NCBI GenBank assembly: GCA_045631485.1
Contig: JAZQUU010000038.1
Coordinates: forward strand, 1-64,000
Reading direction: 5' to 3'
Origin: SIG452 sp045631485
GTDB lineage: Bacteria; Bacillota; Clostridia; UMGS1840
Length of the DNA: 64,000 nucleotides
Part shown: positions 36,001 to 44,439 of the stretch, one piece after another
How the letters are laid out: each line of letters opens with the position of its first letter
How positions within the stretch are numbered: position 1 is the stretch's first letter
Notes under the pieces: model-generated
The model's input: the letters and a program-made list of their open reading frames with translations, nothing else
Told to the model about the DNA's origin: nothing
Database searches by the model: none
Made by a program: the position numbers and the translations under genes

Positions 36001-36221
36001 AAATTTTTATCTAAATGAGCACCGTATTCGGGCACTTCATCATAGTAACGGAATTTCCAGTTTCCGTTTAAGGATTTCACATTAGAAGATTTCAACATAT
36101 CGCAAGTAAATGCTTCTTCTTTGGTTGCATAAGCGCCCCACTGAGAATGGGGTGCTTCACGGTTTACCTGAGTGACATCCATATCTGCCCAGGGTGCTTT
36201 TGTGTGAACATTGTGATACAT
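33099..36221 (-). CDS. Glycoside hydrolase family 2 (LacZ-like) enzyme
   Basis: A 1040-residue cytoplasmic GH2 enzyme without signal peptide. The order is sugar-binding, Ig-like, TIM-barrel (about 345-640), a second Ig-like domain and a C-terminal beta-sandwich of the Bgal_small_N type, as in E. coli LacZ. The acid/base is Glu471 in SLGNESGVGP. The nucleophile region reads PIILIEMLYQMLNAGSG with Glu539, instead of the usual LCEYAHAMGNS, so specificity may differ. It follows araD by 42 bases, which points to a substrate from arabinose-containing plant glycan, such as arabinogalactan side chains (inference). Confidence 0.88.
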   Translation of the reverse strand: MYHNVHTKAPWADMDVTQVNREAPHSQWGAYATKEEAFTCDMLKSSNVKSLNGNWKFRYYDEVPEYGAHLDKNFTAEIAVPGNWEYFGFGEPVYTNFTYPWRYYETEGCVVYPTDDGEFTVVNAPEIPKKNPTGIYETTFTVDEDWCKKDTFIQFDGVETSYILWVNDKEVGYAEDSKLPSTFDITKFVHPGENTLTVQVMKIASSSYLEDQDYWYLAGIYRPVYLISKPRKRIVDVKVLTDYERGIGSIRANILLNRVNGFANTTVTLEIFDGDKLIYQKTPEIGIESRHDDRIPDCNACVIRESVGAVEPWTPETPKLYTAVCTLTDENGNVLDIEAYRIGFKRVEIIKGVVHLNGQRMIVKGMNRHEHHVYTGRTLSREIIVREVENMKRMNINAVRTCHYPACREFYELCDEYGLMVMLECNVETHGVGGQLTRNPAWAAEFVNRAARMTTFYKNHACVYCWSLGNESGVGPAHAAMYGWIKEYDPTRLCQYEGGEILDISKRMSDTRPFMYAQQFMIRDMISDVNDDRPIILIEMLYQMLNAGSGVQRFVDCVIKYPRFQGGFAWDLIDKGIATKDENGVEFYGYAGAFNESIRERECSPFFTNNGVMLGDYTWKPGAYELKMGYMPIIFRKPHYDHREITKFENRYLVSNTNMALDSTHYDVFATVYENGAPVKTVSVDLPLLKPGETIDWTYDVDYEAKTNCKYHILFTVNAKEATKAYDKGYEIGYAQFELQHGKTERTFIPEVASDYTVTDENNTITVTDGAFTAIFAKDSGTLKTLVKDGTTYLMEGWKNQFYRPACGTNCPGMPWGRNVLWDEMRYPKSQCLGMSWYQGSDGRVVLTSEIENTGATGYHIYTKLTYTVLKNKIHVDVVYDMDKDLGDLARIGEELVIPAGFETLKYFAYGRNEAYCDRMLSPVKAIYESQVEQEHFPFNPPVENGGHESCEWLEISDKDGHTLRFEGDLPFHFDIHHSTVEDYLTAGYDHRIPKRPESYLHIDARHAGIGGEMAWISALRPENRVNADKYLFGFTITVE

Positions 36222-36263
36222 AACCTGTTCTCCTTATTAAGTATATAGTAAAATGATAAAAAT

Positions 36264-36956
36264 TTAATTTTGTCCGTAATAGGCATTTTTGCCGTGTTTT
36301 CTTAAATAATGCTTGTCTAAAAGTTCTTGTTGCATATAAGAAACAGAGGGATTTAACATAGTTGCCTGCAGATTCATCAGTGCAATTTCTTCTAAAACCA
36401 CCGCATTATGCACCGCTTCTTTTGCGGTTTTGCCCCAGGCAAAGGGACCGTGGCTTTTTACCAACACCGCAGGAATACTCATAGGGTCAACCCCTTTAAA
36501 TGCTTCAATAATCACGGTGCCGGTTTCTTTTTCGTATTCTCCTGCAATTTCCTCGGGAGTCATTGCACGGGTGCAGGGAATTTCCCCGTAAAAATAATCT
36601 GCCTGAGTGGTTCCCAAAGGAATAATTCCTTTTCCTGCCTGAGCAAAGGAAGTCGCATTTCGGCTATGGGTATGCACCACCGCTCCCACCTCGGCGAATG
36701 CTCGATATAATTCCAGATGGGTTGGCGTGTCACTGGAGGGTTTGTATTTTCCTTCCACAACCTTACCCGTTGCCACATCCACAACCACCATATCATCGGC
36801 AGTCATATTGTCGTATTCCACGCCGGAGGGTTTAATCACCATCAGATTGCTTTCTCTGTCGATAGCAGACACATTTCCCCAGGTGAAGGTGACAAGACCA
36901 TATTTTGGAAGCTCCAGATTAGCTTCCAACACTTCTTGTTTTAACTGTTCTAACAT
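36264..36956 (-). CDS. araD: L-ribulose-5-phosphate 4-epimerase
   Basis: A 230-residue class II aldolase-type metal enzyme that converts L-ribulose 5-phosphate to D-xylulose 5-phosphate, the exit of arabinose breakdown into the pentose phosphate pathway. Motifs are GNVSAIDRE, the phosphate-binding KPSG, SSDTPTHLELYRAF with the metal-site glutamate region, and the metal ligands HTHS. The ATG at 36956 follows the araB stop by one base with GGGGGA upstream; a longer reading back to 37031 lies inside araB. Confidence 0.95.
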   Translation of the reverse strand: MLEQLKQEVLEANLELPKYGLVTFTWGNVSAIDRESNLMVIKPSGVEYDNMTADDMVVVDVATGKVVEGKYKPSSDTPTHLELYRAFAEVGAVVHTHSRNATSFAQAGKGIIPLGTTQADYFYGEIPCTRAMTPEEIAGEYEKETGTVIIEAFKGVDPMSIPAVLVKSHGPFAWGKTAKEAVHNAVVLEEIALMNLQATMLNPSVSYMQQELLDKHYLRKHGKNAYYGQN

Positions 36957-36957
36957 C

Positions 36958-38520
36958 TTATTCCCCCGCTTTCTTCTGGGCTTTGAGTCCCTGTTTGTAA
37001 CGGGTGATATAAGCACTAAATTCTTCCACACCTTTGGGATTGGGTGCTAAAGTGGAAACCGAAATATCGGAGAATACCACTTCGTTTAACCAATCGCCCA
37101 AGGGCAAATCTTTTTCTCTCATCATATAAGCAGCTAAAATTGCCATCCCCCAGGCACCGCCTTCTCCTGCAGTTTCCATCACGGAAACGGGAGCATTAAA
37201 GGCATCTGCCAGAATCTGTTGACCAACGCCGAGCACTTTGAACAGTCCGCCGTGACCGAGCAGTTTTTCGGTGGACACATTTTCTTTTGCCATAAAAATA
37301 TCGTTCCCCATTTTTAAGGTGGCAAGTGCGGAGAATAATTCCGCTTTCATAAAGCCGGAAAGAGTGAGCTTCCCTTCGGGAGTTCTAAAGTACATGGGGC
37401 GTCCGTTTTCCACGCCGGTTACGTGTTCGCCGGAAAGGTAGTTATAAGCTACCACATTGGAGCAATCGCCGCTCATTGCGTTTTTGTATAAGGTTTCATA
37501 TAAGGTGCTCTTATCCACCAAATTGCCAAATAAAGTAAGCACTTCCCCAAACAGATTCACCCAGGCATCCAGCTCACCGCAACAGTTGTTGCAATGCACC
37601 ATAGCAACGGGTAAGCCGTCGGGAGTGGTTACCACGTCAATTTCGGGGTAACGGTTTTTCATATTTTCACGAAGAACAAGCATGGAGAATACGGAGGTGC
37701 CTGCGGAAACATTGCCGGTATTAGGCAGTACCGCATTGGTTGCCACCATCCCGGTGCCTGCATCCCCTTCGGGAGGACAAACAGGAATTCCAACCGTCAG
37801 TTCTCCGGTGGGGTCTAAGAATTTTGCACCTGCTTCGGTTAAGGTTGCTCCTTTTTCCCCTGCCGTTTTAATTGCAGGAAGAATATCCAAAATATCCCAG
37901 CCAAAGTTTTTGGGAGCCACCAAGGTACGAAATTTTTCAATCATACCCATATCGTAGGAACCCGCTTCAATGGGGAACATCCCGGAAGCATCTCCAACAC
38001 CCAGTTCACGGTTTCCGGTGAGTAAATAATGCACATATCCTGCCAAGCTGTTGATATGAGCAATTTCTTTCACGTGGTCTTCCCCGTTTAAAATTGCCTG
38101 ATACAGATGGGAAATGCTCCATCTTTGGGGAATATTGAAATGAAATAAATCAGAAAGCTCGGATGCGGCTTTTGCAGTGGTAGTGTTTCTCCAGGTTCTG
38201 AAAGGAACCAGTAAGTTATCCTCTTTGTCAAATGCCAGATAACCGTGCATCATTGCAGAAATCCCGATAGAACCAACGGTGGTAAGATTGACACCGAAAG
38301 TTTCTTTCACGTTTTTCTTTAAATCGGAAAAACACCCCTGAACCCCTTGATGAACCTCATCTAAAGAATAGGTCCAGAAACCGTTTTCGTAAGCATTCTC
38401 CCATTCGTAGCTGCCGCTTGCAATAGGAGAAAAGGTGGAATCAATTAAGGATGCTTTGATTCGGGTGGAACCAAGCTCAATGCCAAGATAAGTTTTTTCT
38501 AAATTGATTTTTTGGGTCAC
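36958..38520 (-). CDS. araB: L-ribulokinase-type FGGY carbohydrate kinase
   Basis: A 520-residue sugar kinase that phosphorylates L-ribulose in the operon context. The FGGY fold shows LGIELGSTRIKASLID near the start, GISAMMHGYLAFD, an ATP-site NTGNVSAGTSVFSM and AGEGGAWGMAILAAYM near the C-terminus. It resembles the clostridial arabinose-operon kinase rather than enteric AraB. The AGGAGG directly abuts the ATG at 38529, leaving no spacing, so I take the GTG nine bases downstream (38520) as the start; the difference is three residues. Confidence 0.88.
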   Translation of the reverse strand: MTQKINLEKTYLGIELGSTRIKASLIDSTFSPIASGSYEWENAYENGFWTYSLDEVHQGVQGCFSDLKKNVKETFGVNLTTVGSIGISAMMHGYLAFDKEDNLLVPFRTWRNTTTAKAASELSDLFHFNIPQRWSISHLYQAILNGEDHVKEIAHINSLAGYVHYLLTGNRELGVGDASGMFPIEAGSYDMGMIEKFRTLVAPKNFGWDILDILPAIKTAGEKGATLTEAGAKFLDPTGELTVGIPVCPPEGDAGTGMVATNAVLPNTGNVSAGTSVFSMLVLRENMKNRYPEIDVVTTPDGLPVAMVHCNNCCGELDAWVNLFGEVLTLFGNLVDKSTLYETLYKNAMSGDCSNVVAYNYLSGEHVTGVENGRPMYFRTPEGKLTLSGFMKAELFSALATLKMGNDIFMAKENVSTEKLLGHGGLFKVLGVGQQILADAFNAPVSVMETAGEGGAWGMAILAAYMMREKDLPLGDWLNEVVFSDISVSTLAPNPKGVEEFSAYITRYKQGLKAQKKAGE

Positions 38521-38535
38521 GGTATTCATCCTCCT

Positions 38536-39993
38536 TTACTTTGCAAGAACATCCAACATTTTCAGTTGAGTTTCCAAGGTAGCTAAATCGGTTTTATCAT
38601 TAATAAATACCACTTCGGTATCCGTCATTTTTGCAAACAGACGAATATCTTCTGCTGTTAATGCAGTGGAAACCACTGCGTGATGTGCACCACCTGCATA
38701 AATCCAGGCAGCAGCACCAGTTTTAAAGTCGGGCTTTAATTTCCACATAATTCTTGCCACAGGTAGTTTTGGCATTACTTCGGGCTGTTCCACTAAAGTA
38801 ATATCTGCGCAAATCAAACGGAAACGGTTACCCATATCAATCATAGATACTGCAATCCCTTCCCCACAGATGGAATCAAATACCAGTCTTGCAGGGTCCG
38901 CTTTTCCGCCAATTCCCAAAGGATGCACCTGAATTTCCGGTTTATTTTTGGCAAACACGGGAGGCACTTCCAGCATGTGTGCCGCAAGTTCCAACTCTTC
39001 CCCCGAGGTTAAATCGTAGGTGTAATCTTCGGTAAAGCCGGTGGCACCTTCACGACCTTTTGCCATTTCAAACAACACTGCGGAGAGAGCAGAGGTTTTG
39101 TAATCCCCTTCGGGACCAAAACCTAATCCTTTTGCCATTAAATTCTGAACCGCCAGACCGGGCAACTGTTTTAACCCGTGTAAATCCTGGAAGGTATCGG
39201 TCACAGCAGACACATTTTCTCTCGCAATGAATTTTTCCAGAGCAATTTCGTATTTTGCCTGCTCTTTCACCGCTTCCAGATTGTCGGTTTTCATCGTATA
39301 TTTTTCGTTATATTCTTTTAATTTCTCGTCCACTTCCGCATCGGTTACGGTGTCAATCAAGTCGCACCAATCGCCGATTCCGTAATAATTTACATTCCAA
39401 CCGTATTTGATCTCGGATTCCACTCTGTCCCCATCGGTTACGGCAACATCACGCATATTGTTGCCAAACATCGCAAGACGTAAGTTTTTGCTGAAGGCAA
39501 CCGCTTTTGCCACCCGGGCAAATCTTGCAATCTGAGCAATGACTTCAGGATTTTTGTAATAACCGACTACCACTTCACGCTTGATTCCCAATCTGGTGCA
39601 GATAAAACCGAATTCACGGTCTCCGTGAGCAGACTGATTTAAATTCATAAAGTCCATATCAATGGAATCATAGGGCAGTTTTTCGTTATACTGAGTGTGC
39701 AGATGAAGCATAGGCTTTCTTAAAAGCTGCAGCGCCTTAATCCACATTTTTGCAGGAGAGAAGGTGTGCATCCAAACAATCACACCAACCGCATCCTCAT
39801 CATTATTCACCTGCAGAAGAGTAGCCTCTGCTTCCTTGGAATTTCTGACGATGGGTAACACTTCCACAGTCACGTTGTCTTTTAATGCGCCGTCTAAAAA
39901 TTCTGCCATTTCTTTCCCGTCTGAGAAAGCTTGTTTTAAGGTTTCGTCACCATATAAATCCTGGCTTCCGATTACAAAATACAGTTTTTTCAT
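38536..39993 (-). CDS. araA: L-arabinose isomerase
   Basis: A 485-residue Mn-dependent isomerase of L-arabinose to L-ribulose. The start KLYFVIGSQDLYGDETL, the metal-site glutamate segments (LGFGPEGDYKTSAL, TGFTEDYTYDL) and His-containing PEIQVHPLGIGGKADPARLVF are typical. First gene of araA-araB-araD-GH2. The ribosome binding site of araB lies in its last codons. A clear AGGAG precedes the ATG. No transporter or araR is in view, so uptake is encoded elsewhere. Confidence 0.96.
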   Translation of the reverse strand: MKKLYFVIGSQDLYGDETLKQAFSDGKEMAEFLDGALKDNVTVEVLPIVRNSKEAEATLLQVNNDEDAVGVIVWMHTFSPAKMWIKALQLLRKPMLHLHTQYNEKLPYDSIDMDFMNLNQSAHGDREFGFICTRLGIKREVVVGYYKNPEVIAQIARFARVAKAVAFSKNLRLAMFGNNMRDVAVTDGDRVESEIKYGWNVNYYGIGDWCDLIDTVTDAEVDEKLKEYNEKYTMKTDNLEAVKEQAKYEIALEKFIARENVSAVTDTFQDLHGLKQLPGLAVQNLMAKGLGFGPEGDYKTSALSAVLFEMAKGREGATGFTEDYTYDLTSGEELELAAHMLEVPPVFAKNKPEIQVHPLGIGGKADPARLVFDSICGEGIAVSMIDMGNRFRLICADITLVEQPEVMPKLPVARIMWKLKPDFKTGAAAWIYAGGAHHAVVSTALTAEDIRLFAKMTDTEVVFINDKTDLATLETQLKMLDVLAK

Positions 39994-40148
39994 AATCTAA
40001 TCTCCTTTTCGCCATGCTTGTCTTTCGGACTTTTTAGGTATAGATGTCTCATTCGCTTGTTTAATGATACTTGTTTTTCAATATTTATATCGGGGAAACA
40101 AGTTTTTTGTTTGTTTTATTTATTTTGGTTGTTTTAGTTGTTGATATT
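39994..40148 (-). promoter_or_regulatory. Upstream region of the arabinose operon with an 8-bp inverted repeat
   Basis: No gene is seen. ACTTGTTT (40069-40076) and AAACAAGT (40096-40103) form a perfect inverted repeat 19 bases apart around an A/T-rich core, and a further CTTGTTT copy lies at 40056-40062. This could bind a LacI- or AraR-type repressor. I found no convincing -35/-10 pair, so the promoter is not placed. Confidence 0.4.
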
Positions 40149-40298
40149 GCTTTTCCTCACAGGAAAGCAACAGAAAAATCCGATGATTTTTTCGATTTTT
40201 ATGACTGCCGCACTTCTCTGTTAAGCAGAAGGAAAATTGCGAAGATTTTTTGTTTCTGTGACTGCCGCGTACTTGGTGTACGCAAAGGAAACAGAAAC
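40149..40298. repeat. Tandem hairpin repeat with a conserved TGACTGCCGC core
   Basis: TGACTGCCGC occurs at 40202-40211 and 40259-40268. Each copy is directly followed by, or merges into, a hairpin of different sequence (40213-40231; 40267-40283) and is flanked by complementary arms (GTTTCTG at 40252 with CAGAAAC at 40292). A further stem-loop lies at 40149-40168. The unit spacing is 57 bases. It lies just after the argB stop on the leftward strand. Confidence 0.6.
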
Positions 40299-40314
40299 GG
40301 AAAAGATTCCAATT

Positions 40315-41193
40315 TTACTCTGCTTTAAACATGGTGCCGATACCATCGGTGGTGAATATTTCCAAAAGTAAACAGTGCGGAATACGTCCGTCTAAGATGT
40401 GGACGGATTTTACACCACGATCAATAGCGTCCAGGCATCCCAGCACTTTGGGAATCATGCCGCCGGTGATGATGCCGTCATCAATGAGCTTTAGGGTGTC
40501 GGCTTTGTTGATTTCGGAAATCACTTCCGGGGCATCTACGTCCATTTTTAAGCCTTCGATATCGGTTAAGAGAATGAGCTTTTCGGCTTCCAGAGCACCT
40601 GCCAATACACCTGCTGCGGTGTCTGCATTGATGTTGTAGCTATGGCCGTTTACGTCCACACCGATAGGTGCAATTACGGGAATGTAACCGTTATCCGCTA
40701 AGTTTCGCACCAGTTTGGAATTTACTTTCACAATGTCGCCCACATAGCCGATATCCACTTCTTCGCCATCCACGGTGGTGGTGTGTTTTTCACAGGTAAA
40801 GAGGCAGGAATCCATCCCGGAAATCCCAACAGCGTTCCCGCCGTTTACATTTAAAAGAGAAACCACTTCTTTGTTGGTTTTTCCAATCAGAACCATCTGC
40901 GCTACCTGCATGGTGGTTTCATCGGTCACACGAAGACCGTTGATGAATTCGCTTTGCACATCGTAGGTTTTTAAGGCGCTGGAAATATCGGGTCCGCCGC
41001 CGTGTACCACGATAGGATGCATGCCGATGTATTTTAATAAGGTGATATCTTCCATGACGGAGTTTTTTAATTCCCCGTTAATCATGGCATTTCCGCCGTA
41101 TTTGATTACCACGGTTTTATCATAGAATTTCTGGATGTAAGGCATTGCTTCCACCAGAATTTTGGCTTTCTTAATCAATTCATCCATATTCAT
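40315..41193 (-). CDS. argB: Acetylglutamate kinase
   Basis: A 292-residue amino-acid kinase for the second step of arginine synthesis. TVVIKYGGNAM (phosphate-binding lysine), HGGGPDI and the C-terminal GGMIPKVLGCLDAIDRGVKSVHILDGRIPH are diagnostic. The N-terminal helix seen in arginine-inhibited hexameric forms is present (ELIKKAKILVEAMPYIQKFYDKT). The ATG at 41193 is preferred over a GTG at 41205 that sits on the AAGAGG site. It follows argC by 18 bases. Confidence 0.94.
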   Translation of the reverse strand: MNMDELIKKAKILVEAMPYIQKFYDKTVVIKYGGNAMINGELKNSVMEDITLLKYIGMHPIVVHGGGPDISSALKTYDVQSEFINGLRVTDETTMQVAQMVLIGKTNKEVVSLLNVNGGNAVGISGMDSCLFTCEKHTTTVDGEEVDIGYVGDIVKVNSKLVRNLADNGYIPVIAPIGVDVNGHSYNINADTAAGVLAGALEAEKLILLTDIEGLKMDVDAPEVISEINKADTLKLIDDGIITGGMIPKVLGCLDAIDRGVKSVHILDGRIPHCLLLEIFTTDGIGTMFKAE

Positions 41194-41211
41194 TTTCTTT
41201 GGCACCTCTTC

Positions 41212-42252
41212 TTATAAGTAGAATCCGGGGTTAGATAATCCGGTAGTTTCGGGAAGGTCAAACATCAGATTCATATTCTGAACTGCCTGCCCTGCCGCAC
41301 CTTTGTTTAAGTTATCGGTAGTGGAAATGACAACCACGCGACGAAGTCTTTTATCAACGGTTAAGCCGATATCCACAAAGTTGGAGCCTGCCACGTGATT
41401 GGATTCGGGGATTTTGCCTGCATCATAAATGCGGATGAAGGGGCATCCTTCGTAGAACTTACGATATGCGTCCAACAGTTGTTCCTCGGTGTAATCATCG
41501 GTTAAATTCATATAGATGGTGGAATAAATCCCACGTTTCATAGGCACCAAGTGAGGAGTGAAGCTAATCATGACCTCCTGACCTGCCAGTTTGGAATATT
41601 CCTGCTCAATTTCGGAGGTATGGCGGTGAGTTGCAATTTTATATGCTTTCATATTTTCGGTACATTCGCAAAAATGGTAATCCAGATGGATACCGCGACC
41701 TGCACCGGTAACCCCTGATTTTGCATCCACGATAATATTTTCGGTGGAAACAAAACCGCCTTTGATTAAGGGAGCTGCCCCTAAAATCGAAGTGGTGGTG
41801 TAGCAACCGGGGTTTCCGATCAGTTTTGCTTTTTTGATTTTTTCACGGTAAAGTTCGCATAAACCATACACGGATTCTTTTAACAAATCGGGATTTTTGT
41901 GAGTGGTTTTATACCATTCTTCGTAAACCGCCACATCGTCATAACGGTAGTCACCGCTTAAATCAATCACACGAAGTCCTGCGTTATATAAGTTGCCGAT
42001 GACCATATCGGAAGCACCGTGGGGCAAGGAGGTGAATACCACATCGCATTTTTTTGCGATTTCCTCCACATTCAATTCTTCCAGCACAATATCGCAAATC
42101 CCTCTTAAATGAGGGTAAATGGTGGAAATTTTTTCTCCTGCGGTGCTGCCTGATACCAAAGTGGTCACTTCCACTTCGGGATGATTTAATAAAATTCTTA
42201 ATAATTCAATTCCGGCATATCCCGTTACGCCTAAAATACCGGCTCTAATCAT
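41212..42252 (-). CDS. argC: N-acetyl-gamma-glutamyl-phosphate reductase
   Basis: A 346-residue NADPH-dependent dehydrogenase for the third step of arginine synthesis. The start IRAGILGVTGYAGIELLRIL binds NADP, and the active-site cysteine is Cys150 in GNPGCYTTT. GGAGG eight bases before the ATG at 42252 fixes the start. It sits between typA and argB, and no other arg genes are nearby. Confidence 0.95.
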   Translation of the reverse strand: MIRAGILGVTGYAGIELLRILLNHPEVEVTTLVSGSTAGEKISTIYPHLRGICDIVLEELNVEEIAKKCDVVFTSLPHGASDMVIGNLYNAGLRVIDLSGDYRYDDVAVYEEWYKTTHKNPDLLKESVYGLCELYREKIKKAKLIGNPGCYTTTSILGAAPLIKGGFVSTENIIVDAKSGVTGAGRGIHLDYHFCECTENMKAYKIATHRHTSEIEQEYSKLAGQEVMISFTPHLVPMKRGIYSTIYMNLTDDYTEEQLLDAYRKFYEGCPFIRIYDAGKIPESNHVAGSNFVDIGLTVDKRLRRVVVISTTDNLNKGAAGQAVQNMNLMFDLPETTGLSNPGFYL

Positions 42253-42271
42253 ATCTTTGTCCTCCGTTATA

Positions 42272-44086
42272 CTATTTGTTGCGTGCTTTGGCACGAAGTT
42301 GGTTGTTTAAAATTCGTTTACGGATACGTAAGCTTTCGGGAGTTACTTCCAAAAGCTCGTCATCTGCTAAAAATTCCAAGGATGCTTCCAAGCTGTACAC
42401 GGTGGGCGGTGTGAGCTTTAAAGCATCGTCACTGCCGGATGCACGGGTGTTGGTTAACTGTTTTTTCTTACAAACGTTTACGTTGATATCTTCCTGCTTG
42501 GGAGTAAAACCAACAACCATTCCCTCATACACCTTGGTGCCTGCTCCGATAAAGAGGGTACCTCGTTCCTGAGCATTATATAAACCGTAAGTTACGGCGG
42601 TGCCTGTTTCAAAAGCAACCAAAGAACCGGTGAAACGCTTGGTGATGTCGCCCTTATGTTCCTGATACTCGTGGAAGATGGTGTTTAAAATCCCTTCCCC
42701 TTTGGTATCGGTTAAAAATTCACTTCTGTAACCAAATAAGCCACGGGAAGGAATGATAAATTCAATTCTCATACGGTTGCCGACGGGTGCCATCTGAGTG
42801 AGCTCCGCTTTGCGAAGTCCCATTTTTTCCATAACGGAACCAACACAATCTTCGGGAACATCAATCACTAATTTTTCGGTAGGTTCATAAATTTTACCGT
42901 CGATTTCTTTTAAGAGCACTCTGGGAGTGGAAACCGCAAATTCAAAGCCTTCACGGCGCATGGTTTCAATTAAGATGGAAAGATGCATTTCCCCTCTGCC
43001 CGAAACCAAGAAGCAATCGGTGGTTTCCCCGTCTCTCACACGAAGAGAAACGTCTTTTAAAAGTTCTTTTTGCAATCTGTCACGAATCTGACGGGTGGTA
43101 ACAAACTTCCCTTCTTGTCCGGCGAAAGGACTATCATTTACCGAAAAAGTCATTTCCACGGTGGGTTCCCCAATTTTAACAAATTCCACGGGTTCGGGAT
43201 TGGATACAGCGGCGATGGTTTCCCCGATGGTGATATCTTCAATACCGGAGAAGTAAATAATGTCGCCCACTTTCGCATCGGTAACCTGTTTTCTGCTAAG
43301 ACCGTCAAACTGATACAAATTTACCACTTTTCCACGTCTTGGAGCACGGCGGTTATGATAATCGCAAACCATAACTTCCTGATTCTGTTTTACCACACCT
43401 CGTTCCACACGACCGATGGCAACTCTGCCCACATAGTCATTGTAGTCGATGGAGGAAACCAAAACCTGCAAATCTGCGTTTTCGTCTCCTTCGGGAGCGG
43501 GAATGTAGCTGATGATTTTTTCAAAGAGAACAGACAAGTCTTTTCCCGCCACATTGGGAGAATAAGATGCAGTCCCCGCTCTGCCGGAGCAGTAAATAAT
43601 GGGACTATCCAACTGTTCGTCGTTGGCATCCAGCTCTAAAAGAAGCTCCAACACTTCTTCGCCAACCTCGTCCAGTCTGGCATCAGGCTTGTCAATTTTA
43701 TTGATAACAACGATAATTCTGTGTCCTAACTCCAATGCTTTCTGAAGCACAAAACGAGTCTGAGGCATGGGGCCTTCTGCCGCATCTACCAGCAGAACAA
43801 CACCGTTCACCATTTTTAATACTCGTTCCACCTCCCCGGAAAAGTCTGCATGCCCGGGAGTATCGATAATATTGATTTTGGTGTCCTTATAATGCACTGC
43901 AGTATTTTTTGCCAAAATGGTGATACCACGTTCTCTCTCCAACGCATTATTATCCATCACGCGTTCTTCCACAACCTGGTTTTCACGATATACGCCGCCC
44001 TGCTTCAGCATCTCGTCAACCAAGGTGGTTTTCCCATGGTCAACGTGGGCAATAATGGCGATATTTCTTAAATCTTCTCGAATCAT
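42272..44086 (-). CDS. typA: Ribosome-associated GTPase TypA/BipA
   Basis: A 604-residue translational GTPase involved in 50S assembly and stress adaptation. G1 is AHVDHGKTTL, G3 is DTPGHADF, G4 is NKID. EF-G-like domains II, III and V and the BipA-specific C-terminal domain (from about 485) are present. AGAGG precedes the ATG. It leads a leftward unit typA-argC-argB with 19-base gaps and a probable promoter at 44168-44196. Confidence 0.96.
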   Translation of the reverse strand: MIREDLRNIAIIAHVDHGKTTLVDEMLKQGGVYRENQVVEERVMDNNALERERGITILAKNTAVHYKDTKINIIDTPGHADFSGEVERVLKMVNGVVLLVDAAEGPMPQTRFVLQKALELGHRIIVVINKIDKPDARLDEVGEEVLELLLELDANDEQLDSPIIYCSGRAGTASYSPNVAGKDLSVLFEKIISYIPAPEGDENADLQVLVSSIDYNDYVGRVAIGRVERGVVKQNQEVMVCDYHNRRAPRRGKVVNLYQFDGLSRKQVTDAKVGDIIYFSGIEDITIGETIAAVSNPEPVEFVKIGEPTVEMTFSVNDSPFAGQEGKFVTTRQIRDRLQKELLKDVSLRVRDGETTDCFLVSGRGEMHLSILIETMRREGFEFAVSTPRVLLKEIDGKIYEPTEKLVIDVPEDCVGSVMEKMGLRKAELTQMAPVGNRMRIEFIIPSRGLFGYRSEFLTDTKGEGILNTIFHEYQEHKGDITKRFTGSLVAFETGTAVTYGLYNAQERGTLFIGAGTKVYEGMVVGFTPKQEDINVNVCKKKQLTNTRASGSDDALKLTPPTVYSLEASLEFLADDELLEVTPESLRIRKRILNNQLRAKARNK

Positions 44087-44167
44087 AAGAGCACCTCTTT
44101 TTCAAATTCAAACGGTCTTGGGATAGTCAATACACAGAATACCCCATACTAAACTTATACAAATACA

Positions 44168-44196
44168 ATTATAGCACACTCTTCCCGAAATTTCCA
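44168..44196 (-). promoter_or_regulatory. Probable promoter of typA
   Basis: Leftward TGGAAA (44196-44191), 17 bases, TATAAT (44173-44168). The -10 is perfect and the -35 weak. Confidence 0.5.
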
Positions 44197-44364
44197 GCAT
44201 TTTTTTGCAGAAAATATGGGAATTTTTCATTTTTTTCATCTTACGGAACCTGATTTTTGAAAAAGGAAAATAAGAACCCGACCCGATAGCACAATCAAAG
44301 ATTGCAATCTAGTACCCCGTAGCCTTGTTGTATTCACAAAAAAGCACTATTTTCACGCTAAAAA
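44197..44364. other. Divergent typA/MATE intergenic region
   Basis: No gene. From about 44260 to 44345 the base composition rises and a 12-base palindrome, AGATTGCAATCT, occurs at 44298-44309. It lies just upstream of the MATE promoter and could be an operator; I do not recognise a known riboswitch here. Confidence 0.4.
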
Positions 44365-44393
44365 TTGACAAATCAGATTTTTTGGTATATACT
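44365..44393 (+). promoter_or_regulatory. Promoter of the MATE gene
   Basis: TTGACA (44365-44370), 17 bases, TATACT (44388-44393). Because this promoter overlaps an apparent TTG start at 44365, the true start must be downstream. Confidence 0.8.
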
Positions 44394-44439
44394 GTTCATT
44401 GTATTTTTAAAATCAAAAAAAGGAAAGAAGGTGCAAATC

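Noticed and set aside
44260..44345. Guanidine or other known riboswitch ahead of the MATE gene
   Set aside because: It lies upstream of the predicted transcription start, and no ykkC- or ACGR-type core is visible.
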